From Linderina pennispora (lineage: Eukaryota; Kickxellomycota; Kickxellomycetes; Kickxellales; Kickxellaceae), in NCBI RefSeq assembly GCF_002104995.1, contig NW_024468388.1:1-26472 (forward strand): a DNA stretch of 26,472 bases, in the 5' to 3' direction. The position numbers were made by a program, and so were the translations under genes. Of the stretch, positions 19,154-26,472 are shown piece by piece. The stretch's first letter is position 1. Every line of letters starts with the position of its first letter. Below the pieces are notes generated by a model. It did not search any database and was not told where the DNA came from. It saw nothing but the letters and a program-made list of their open reading frames with translations.

Positions 19154-21150
19154 ATGCTGACTCTCGTCAATTTGCAACCAAGACATATCCGGCAGATGAT
19201 GGCTATTCTGTCGACCACTCATTCGTTAGTGGGAGGAGTAGGCAGGGAACTACATGCAGGTTTTGCTTGTTATTTTGCAGGAAACTGGGGTTGCGACTGG
19301 CGTGAAATAGATGATGTTCAAGACACGGCAGAGTACTGGCCATCTTTTAAACCCCCAGGTGTGCAACTCCCGACAACAGCTGCACATTCTCTCTCTACCC
19401 CACTACTCATAAATAACACCAGCTTACACTTGACATTTCCTATCATGTCTACATATGCAAACGAGATATTTCGAATCACTATACCTTGGGTATAGTCTGT
19501 TCAACACAAAATATGTTGTTTTGAATGGTTCTGACTCTGATACCATGAAGAGACGGAGGCTATAGATCGTCTGCAAGAGAGCCCAGCATGAGACGTTGAC
19601 TGTGGCTGACTATTTGCCATTTGCTGACGCCTACAAGAACCGCCTTTGGCTAAGTTTATATCTACCCAAGTTCATGACGAAAGGCCCTGCTCATACTGGA
19701 GTGCCAGGTCGAGTGCTCATGTACTCACACCAGCTGCAAGAAGAGGCATGGGTGCGTTTGGAAGAGCAACGTCAAAGAGCTGAAAGATTGTGGTCTGCTG
19801 TCCTCGGTGAGCGAACTTTGCATAATCCTGTATAATGGACTGTCCGAAAGGATCCTCCATCTCGACGAGGCTATCCAGGGGCTCGGTTATTCCAGTGGCG
19901 CGATTGCCAACACGAAGCTTACCAAGTTCCTAGGACCTGGATTTGTTCCTTTGCTGGTGAGGACCAAGGTCCAGAAAACGCGAAAATGGAGACGGAACGG
20001 GACTGTCCAGTGTATCCTTGAGCACTGCCCTCATGTCGAGGAACTGTGGTTCCATCCAGATCGCATTTGGGGCCCAAACGAGGGACTTCTTTGTGACATA
20101 TCTGGTGTCGGAACGGAGATAATGACGATGCTTTGCAGTATGCTCCACACACGCGCCTAACGATGATGCAAGGTCACACGGCCGTTCGCAGCCTATACCG
20201 ACCAGCCATTCTCGGCCTGAAGTCTCCAGTATCTCGCACTGGACCTGAAGCTTGTTTCGGAGCTCGTGCACTTGCCGCTTATCCCAACCGCCAATATCCG
20301 CCATATTGAACTAATCGGAATCTCAAACGGCATCAACTGAGGCATTTCTCGAAATGGGGGCAGATGGAAGTGTGCATTTCCCAAATCTCCAGACGCCTGT
20401 GTTGTGGTTCAAGACGTCCAGCGATAGGCACCATGGCTATTCCTCACTGGATATATCCAAAGTTGTGATAACCTAGCGACTGTCAACGTCAATGTCAAGG
20501 TTAATGGGATAAATAATAGCAAAGGGCGCCATCTGGAAATACTTCACAAAGGGATGCCACCAGCTGTCACCCATTGAAAATCCGTCGGTGCTTATAGATA
20601 TTGAGGTCTACAACCTCCAGCGCTCTAGACATTTCAAGCTCAGGTTGATCCCAGAAGAGGGTGATCACAGCCAAGCCTCTCCCGTTTGTGGGGATGAGAA
20701 AGTCCTTTGGCCACAGGAACTGTGAAATCCGCAAAATGTCGGTGGCTGGCATCGAGCACATGGTACCTCCGACCGTGAATTTGCACAACAGTAGAGGGAC
20801 CTTCATCTGTCTCTAGGAATCCGCAGGACAGCGATACCATTCTCAAGCCTGGCACACCGGCTGACGAGGCTGAGGATTCTGCGTCATCTGCTGTTTCTCG
20901 ATGTACCGCAAGGATTTAGTCAATCCTGGGTGCAGGGTTCACTTTGTAAACGAGGATCATGAACTGGATATCATTGCTTTGCATGCAAGGGTTCCGATAG
21001 TAGCCAGCAAAGAGCCTGGTCTGCCTGCACTTGTACTCGCGCATGGCGATTGATCCAAACAGGTTCATCGAACTGGTGACTCGGTTCCCAAACATGGCCG
21101 AGATACATGTTAATGACGAGATAGCCGAGTGTGTGGACCAGGGCTTTTAA
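19154..21150 (+). pseudogene. Probable decayed F-box/LRR-type gene
   Basis: No intact gene, but plus-strand fragments in several frames look like pieces of one protein in order. At 19154 a frame gives LVNLQPRHIRQMMAIL followed by CDWREI, reminiscent of an F-box helix pair. At 19807-20160 a frame gives CILEHCPHVEELWFH, LRR-like. Near 20855-20910 a frame reads LTRLRILRHLLFLDV. At 21004-21147 it reads LVCLHLYSRMAIDPNRFIEL and then VTRFPNMAEIHV, a good leucine-rich-repeat pattern, and stops at 21150. The pieces are separated by stops and frame changes. F-box/LRR-like families are, to my recollection, expanded in Kickxellales. The call rests on pattern alone; each fragment by itself is weak. Confidence 0.33.
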
Positions 21151-23075
21151 TCCTCTTCCTGTCATAACCAGCGCGATTGACCCAAGGCACGGTGTAGCTC
21201 AGTTTTTCATTCTATTCCTTCTTTCACCTTTTGTATCCGCATCTATCCGTATAAATGGTATCTGTGAACGAGCTACAGCGAAAGTGAAGCATTGGCTAGA
21301 AGCGAATATACAGAACGCAGCAAAAGAGCCCATTGCTGAAAGGGCAGCTGTTATACGACTAGCCATGGGCAACATAATCCGCTACACTTCCTGGATCACT
21401 AGCGGTGCATCACATTACATACTACATCATTTGCCCTACCAGCAGCTCCGGGGCTGCTAAATATGGCTAGATTGCAGCACACCAGCACACAAGAAATGGG
21501 TTTCTAGAACAAAAGCGGTAACGAAAGTGGCATGTAGTTCTGAGTTGTTCTGAATTATTCTGTCTATTGGCTCACAAACAGATGTGCGCTAACTAATAAA
21601 AGGAGGCACACTTTCCCAAGTCCGAATTGAGCGGCGGCCCGTGGTAAAATCATTTTCCTTCAAGCCCTATCTGAGCAGACAGGGGCATGTTACGTCGCTC
21701 GTCTAGTTTATAAGAGGTTTAGAGGATGGAACGTCAAGACCCATGTCATTCGTGCTGCAACATCTTTTTCGCTTCACCTTTTTGATTTTTTTATCTAGTT
21801 TCCGTTTGAAATACAAATTTGCAATTTCCTTTGCCATACCCATGTTCAACCCTATCGATAATAATTAACTTAGGTGCCACTTTGAAGGAATGTTTGAAAA
21901 ACGATGATAGCGATGATGTTCAGAATTTCGGTATGTTGATGGCATAAACTCAATAAAATGTGTCCAAATATCCATGTTCATACTTGCCCGTAGTATATAG
22001 CTGCTATGGGATTCAGCTTCTGGACGTTCCTGGCTAGGACTACAACAGACATAGCCGCTGTCCTCAGTTCAGTTTCTGGTTTGATTCCTCCAATATATTT
22101 GTTACACTCTTTTCATCAACAGAGAAGCCACACAGGCTATTTTTTCGGGGGGGGGGTTCAGCAAAGAACCTGTAAGCAGCAATGCACACTATAAAAGAGT
22201 GTAATCTCAAACCTCAATTGGATGGATAGGAATACAATGGGTCATTTGTCATTCACTCTGGGGATGGGGGTGATGACAATAGGGTGCCAGAATGTCATAA
22301 TTGTAGCTTTCCAGCACCCCTTTCACTTGTTCCTATATTTTTATGCGAGGTTTCTGTTTTTCGTACATGTATGTAGTCTGTTTTAACTCTAGCATTCTTG
22401 ATCATCACGAGAATATGGATTAGATATGTAACGCTATGGGAACATTTCCAGAGGATTCAGAAAAGAACTACTGTAGTTATGAATTTTGACACTCGCTCAT
22501 AAATTTCCAGGGCCCTTACTCATATCCACCCTCACCATGTTGGTGGTATTAGAATCGAAGCGCTAATCATCCCTGATTAGGCTACAGCAAGTGCAACCGT
22601 TAACTTTTTGCTACCTTTTGTTTGGTATGCTCTACATAATTGTTTAACATTGCTCTTGTTTCAGATGCTACATGACAGTGAGTTTTTGGATATAGCTAAC
22701 ACATAGTGTGTGAAATACATTACATTATGCCCATACCAGGTAGGCATATTGCAATGTCTGCTGGCAGAGATAGCTGGTATAGTTCAGCGGGTAATTATCA
22801 AGACTTCCTAAGCGACGCTACCATCAGTTTAATAATGGCTTTTCATACAAATGCTGCCAGGAACTTGACGTGTTTGTATTTTGAGTAAAAGAATAAACCT
22901 GTAGAAACAATCTGTATCTCTGTCACATGCGGCCTTTTATCTGTGCGTTCTGGGGGTGGGCTTCGTTCCCTCGTGGCTAGTCTCACGTGTCGGTACACTA
23001 CAAACTTTCGTGCCTCACACCATAGCTTTTCTGTAGTGTTGCACTACAATATATTATCTTCAAAAAGACATTCAG
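21151..23075. other. Gene-poor AT-rich region, right part
   Basis: About 1.9 kb with no frame longer than about 110 codons and no recognisable domain on either strand. It contains a run of ten G (22147-22156) and many T-rich tracts. The last stretch is the 3' flank of the Nse1 gene. I see no RNA gene or mobile element. Confidence 0.55.
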
Positions 23076-23921
23076 CTAGTGGTTATCGTCGTCGCTATCC
23101 TGGGTAGCTACTGGCTCTGCCTTCATGCGTTTCAATGCTGTCTGCTCATCCTCCGAACCGTTCTCTGCGATGCTCTCCTGGTGCTCAATCGGCACGCCGT
23201 CCTCTCCAGGTCCAAACCTACTCGGTTCTCTGATTGCCTTATGGCACTGCGGGCATGCCAGTCCGCGCGACCCACCTGCCTCGACAACCCTGTCTACGCA
23301 GCACGGATGTAAAGCAGCTCCACACCCATCGCATACAATCCCGCATGTCGCTATTTCCTTACACAGTGAGCACTCGTGCAGCAAGGTCCTGGTATGAGTC
23401 GTTCAAAAACGACTGCAATTCGATGATCGCCCGTGCACCCATGACCACGAACCCGCCGTTAGCGCGGTTGAGCCAGCCGTCGCCACACAGTTTGTCCAAG
23501 AGCAAGCCAGCATCGGTTAGCGAGAACCCCTGAAGGACCTAGACGGTGCAGCCTCGCGCACAGCCTCGTGATACGTGATGCAGAAGTTTCCCGAGGGTTC
23601 GGTGCAAATTTGCTCTATTAGTGCCTTTAGTATCGACAGCTCAACCGGGCTGTACGGGGTCGCCTGTTTTGAGATTTCGTCGGCATTGGTGTTGACAAGT
23701 GCCCAGTCGCGGGTACCAGTAAGCTGATCCATGCGGCTGCGCAGCTCGAGCGAGAATATTGATAGCGAGTTGTTGGTACGATCAACAATGTGTTGCAAGT
23801 CAATGTCGCCGGTGTTAAATATGCGCTGCATTGCGGCCCGCAGCTTTTCTTCACTAAAGAACTGTGCCGCCATGCACCACTGTGTCAGCATGCGCTGCTC
23901 ATCGCTGTATGATTGTGACAT
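23076..23921 (-). CDS. NSE1: Nse1, SMC5/6-complex RING-like subunit, with two apparent 1-nt indels
   Basis: Nse1 with Nse3 and Nse4 forms the kleisin-bound subcomplex of SMC5/6, used in DNA repair; its RING-like domain gives E3 ubiquitin ligase function. The coding sequence lies in three frames. Part 1 (from ATG 23921, MSQSYSDEQRMLTQ; an earlier in-frame ATG at 23969 is possible) carries the winged-helix N-terminal region, with ALVNTNADEISKQATPYSPVE matching the family's T-x-DEI-K-AT signature. Part 2 (about 23530-23385) gives QGFSLTDAGLLLDKLCGDGW and ARAIIELQSFLNDSYQDL. Part 3 (about 23384-23076) is the zinc domain: CSLCKEIATCGIVCDGC, HPCCVD, CPQCH. The frames meet near 23537 (one base missing) and near 23384 (one base extra, CTTGCTG where CTGCTG would read through). 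No GT-AG intron fits either joint. Because sequence on both sides is conserved, sequencing error is as likely as true decay. Confidence 0.75.
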
Positions 23922-24215
23922 TGAATGCGTATAGGAAGAAACTGGTGAATGAGGGTAGCCGTCATGCACACGAGGCAGCCAGAGGGTGATGGTGGTGGTG
24001 GATGTAGCGGTGATCGAAGGTTATGGAGGACCATGTGACAATGGAAAAGTATGAGAGATGGGTGTGTGGCGTACATGTTCTATTTACATGACCGCGCATA
24101 AACCTGGACAAAACAATAACAATAACAGAAACTCTGCCTTTCTCTCTTTCTCCTCCACTTGGCATCGACGCTCTCTTCTTTGTTCTTGCCACAGTCTTCA
24201 TCATAGGAACGACAC
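23922..24215. promoter_or_regulatory. Divergent spacer between Nse1 and the oxidase relic
   Basis: About 290 nt shared by the two divergent starts. It holds a GGTGGTGGTGGATG-type stretch (about 23988-24001) and a CT-rich tract (about 24134-24156). No clear TATA is seen for either gene. Confidence 0.4.
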
Positions 24216-25593
24216 ATGCTCGCACATTACATAGTGGCAGTTTTCTTCATACTCTCGCAGGCACTGGCATCTCGCGGCGAAGAAGTGCTCTACACATGGA
24301 GCGTCTCGCATGCAGAGGCGCCGCACTCGAATCGCGCGGTGATCAACAATGTCTTGCGGCTGCCGGTGGTAAAACGTGACATACAGTGATGTGCTTGTAG
24401 TGCATATCACCAACCAGTTTGACACCTCGATCTCGCTGCGGCTTCTAGGTATGGACTAACACAACCACCGATACGCTACCATGCCTGTTGGCGCCCGGTG
24501 ATAGCTCTACGTACCGATTTGCTATCGAGCAGAGCCGGCACACACTACATTGCGAGTGACATCCGTCTCCAGACAGCATAGCTCAGTGCTGATGCGCGTT
24601 CCAGTTATCGCAAATGACGCCGATGAAGTGTTTGAGTACCAAGACGAGTCTGTGTTCCTATTCGAGGACACCCATGGTATGTTTACAGTTAACGGCGAGC
24701 AACGGCTACCGCGGATTTTGATGACGCCATTCTGGGTATATCGCGTGAGACTGCTGAATCTTGGCCACACATCGGTGATGTTTAGCATGGGTCAGCACGA
24801 ATTGATCTCTAATGGAAGATTGATGGAATCGAGTACGAGCCAGAGTCAGCACACTCGGTCAACCTGCTGCCGGGGCAGCGTCTCTCGGCAATGGTCACTG
24901 CCAAGGTCTCCAATGATGTCAATTACGCATATCAAGCGACCTTCTTCGACTCGTCCGCATCTCTAGATCTGGCTGATGGCGGCCAGCCAGCCAAATCTGC
25001 AGACATCCGAGCAACATACCAAGGCATGCTCGAGTATTGGACAGCAACCCCACCAAGCCTGTCGGGGACTGGGCAGCAACTGGCACACGATTGCACACGG
25101 CGCAGATGACTCCAATGGCGCGGTTTGGGGAATGGGAACCCACGACAATCGTCTCTATCAGCGAATGTGTACGGGTCAAGAACAGCCGCTCTATATCAGG
25201 CGCGATACCAGTGACACAATGCAGATTTCGGACACCACTGGCAAATGGCCGTTATGTGAGAAGAGCCATTCGGTTGAGGTCACACTCAAGTATCAGGAGA
25301 TTGTGCAGCTGGAGGTGGATTCTGTCGGCAGTATGTTGCTCTGGCTCAACACGCATATGTTCCAGGTGATAACCAAAGAGAAGCATATGGGCGCGTCGCA
25401 TGCAGGCTGCGTAGCGTGGACAGGCTTGTTGCTGGGAATCTGACAGTAGTCAGGTTCAGGGCCGATGTCCCAAGCGTGTGGGATTTGCAGATTCCTGGGG
25501 CGCCAAGAGTTGTGTTTCGAGGCTGCAGACCGCATCTCTGACACCGATTTTGCTAGCAGCTTTCATGCTCAAAAGTTCCCAGGCCGTGGATGA
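24216..25593 (+). pseudogene. Multicopper oxidase (Fet3/laccase-type) pseudogene with lost copper ligands
   Basis: Recognisable from end to end but spread over all three frames with at least seven changes. It starts with a signal peptide (MLAHYIVAVFFILSQALA) and VINNVLRLPVV. In order follow DVLVVHITNQFDTSISLRLLG, LAPGDSSTYRFAIEQ, GTHYIASDIRLQTA, VYRVRLLNLGHTSVMFSMGQ, DGIEYEPESAHSVNLLPGQR, NYAYQATFFDS, MARFGEWEP, EIVQLEVDSV and MFQVI, then VVRFRADVPSVW and a C-terminal tail ending at 25593. These match cupredoxin domains 1-3. The copper-binding positions do not: LHFHG is LRLLG (24436-24450), YHSH is IASD (24549-24560), HPFHLHGH keeps only its last His (about 25333-25356), and HCHIEWH is QIPGAPR (25488-25508). 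At about 454 codons it is shorter than the usual ~550-620, with sequence missing in domain 2. Non-functional as an oxidase. Confidence 0.8.
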
Positions 25594-25637
25594 AAAAAAT
25601 ACATTGTCGTAAATAAGGAAAAGCGGGTGGTGGTGGA

Positions 25638-25993
25638 TTATACATGTGCGCGAGGTGGCATGGCCACTATGTCGGTGTCCGATTCGTCGTCGAATCTGAG
25701 CAGCGCCGGGTCTATAGGCGAGTAGGGTGGCAGTTCTTCAGACTTTGCATCGAACATGCTGCTTATCGACGAACTAAAGGATCGTAGCGATGCGGCGGAG
25801 CTGTGAGTCCGTGGGGCAGCGGCGGCGCCTGGAGAATGCTGCTTGTCTCGATCATCGGCTCTTCGTCGTCTAGCCGCATGGCGCCCTTTTTGCGCCTGGC
25901 CTTGGATTGTTTCCGCATGTACTTGTATGTGAAAACGCTGACTACAATGAATGCAGCAGCAGTGACTCCTCCGATAATAGCCGGCGTGGTCAT
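25638..25993 (-). CDS. Small single-pass membrane protein with PPxY motif, one apparent frameshift
   Basis: I do not recognise the family. ATG 25993 follows an in-frame stop and gives MTTPAIIGGVTAAAFIVVSV, a short lumenal N-terminus with one transmembrane helix. A strongly basic stop-transfer segment (KYMRKQSKARRKKGA) and an acidic stretch (LDDEEPMIETSS) follow. That frame stops at 25763. A second frame continues with linker-like and then serine-rich sequence (SSAASLRSFSSSISSMFDAK), the PPxY-type motif ELPPYSP, acidic FDDESDTD, and a stop at 25638. The two frames meet at about 25795-25835 by a one-base change, with no GT-AG intron available, so the single protein would have about 118 residues. 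The PPxY near a membrane anchor resembles adaptors for Rsp5/Nedd4 ubiquitin ligases; that role is an inference. Confidence 0.5.
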
Positions 25994-26472
25994 CGTGGTT
26001 CAGTATAGCAGGAAAAGGAAGAGAGAACTGCAGGTAGTGAAATAAAGGGCTGGGAGGGGGAAGCCGCAAAAGAGAAAGAGAGCAAGCTTGAGCGCCAACA
26101 GAGGACCGAAGGAAGCACCGTAGTGGTTCAGAGGATAAAGAAAATGTACAGCCTGCAACCTGTACCCACTAGTGTCCCCACTGGATGGCTGCAGGCGTAA
26201 TATATACAAGAAGCGCTTAAGCTGTTCCCGTTTGTCACCTGTTTGCCCAAGCCCAGCACCAGAGCTCCGCCACCTTGTGCGGCAATTGGCGAAGAGGAAT
26301 TTTTTTGCCAAGAATTTTCCGGCCAGTTTTCGGAAACCGCATCGAGCGAGAATTGCCCATCTCCCCTCTCTGAATACCGCAATGTGTATGACACAAGGTA
26401 AGATGCACACGGTAGCTTGGGCAAGAGCCTTCTTGGCATGCATGAGCATATTGGATCTTGCTGTCCATCGCC
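25994..26472. promoter_or_regulatory. Upstream region of the small membrane protein
   Basis: About 480 nt to the end of the window. On the minus strand there is a TATA-like GTATATATTA (26200-26209), about 207 nt from the start codon. The frames here, up to 149 codons, are hydrophobic, overlap each other and have no domain; I do not call them genes. Confidence 0.4.

Noticed and set aside
19479-19495. Inverted repeat CTATACC-TTG-GGTATAG
   Set aside because: Arms of only seven bases in AT-rich DNA, with no T-tract or partner feature; expected by chance.
17516-23075. Transposon or retroelement explaining the gene-poor region
   Set aside because: I found no reverse transcriptase, integrase or transposase motifs, no long terminal or inverted repeats and no target-site duplications.
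26000-26449. 149-codon minus-strand frame at the right end
   Set aside because: Ends in the leader of the small membrane protein and has no recognisable domain; an upstream hydrophobic stretch alone is not enough.

Overview
This 26.5-kb window is eukaryotic, almost certainly fungal. Genes carry short GT-AG introns, coding sequence is GC-rich against AT-rich spacers, TATA boxes sit 75-160 nt upstream of start codons, and the genes are fungal types: chitin-type LPMOs with CBM19 tails, a Gpt2/Sct1-type acyltransferase, a Dsc2/UBAC2-like rhomboid, and Nse1. The look of the proteins and of an apparent F-box/LRR relic suggests an early-diverging zygomycete-grade lineage such as Kickxellales (Coemansia relatives). 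That placement is an inference, not a search result.

1-9.2 kb: a tandem, same-strand (minus) cluster of five secreted AA11-like lytic polysaccharide monooxygenases (LPMO A-E). Each has an 18-residue signal peptide that would expose the N-terminal histidine of the copper brace. A is broken by several 1-nt indels. B is intact in its catalytic part, but a single extra base in a C5 run separates it from its linker and CBM19. C and D are catalytic-only. E has the full LPMO - Ser/Thr linker - CBM19 architecture. A/B and D/E are two very recent pairs whose similarity stops at the start codon. Each copy has its own TATA element, and B, D and E share GCTATATAAA.

9.7-17.5 kb: a housekeeping block. Alanyl-tRNA synthetase (plus, one intron, 954 aa) converges on a glycerol-3-phosphate/dihydroxyacetone-phosphate acyltransferase (minus, one intron, 751 aa, C-terminal polyQ). 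A possible 64-aa membrane protein (plus) and a Dsc2/UBAC2-like UBA-rhomboid protein (minus, 339 aa) follow.

17.5-23.1 kb: a 5.5-kb gene-poor, AT-rich stretch. It contains what looks like a decayed plus-strand F-box/LRR-type gene (about 19.15-21.15 kb) and otherwise nothing recognisable.

23.1-26.5 kb: Nse1 of the SMC5/6 complex (minus, two apparent 1-nt indels), a divergently oriented multicopper-oxidase (Fet3/laccase-type) pseudogene, and a small single-pass membrane protein (minus, one apparent 1-nt indel) with a PPxY motif. The oxidase relic keeps its non-ligand landmarks but has lost nearly every copper-binding histidine.

Two points matter most. The first is the LPMO cluster, with its coding-limited similarity and gain or loss of CBM19. 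The second is the copper-ligand-less oxidase relic. The single-base indels in A, B, Nse1 and the small membrane gene could be real decay or assembly error, and raw reads would decide. I saw no CRISPR array, tRNA, rRNA or convincing mobile element.
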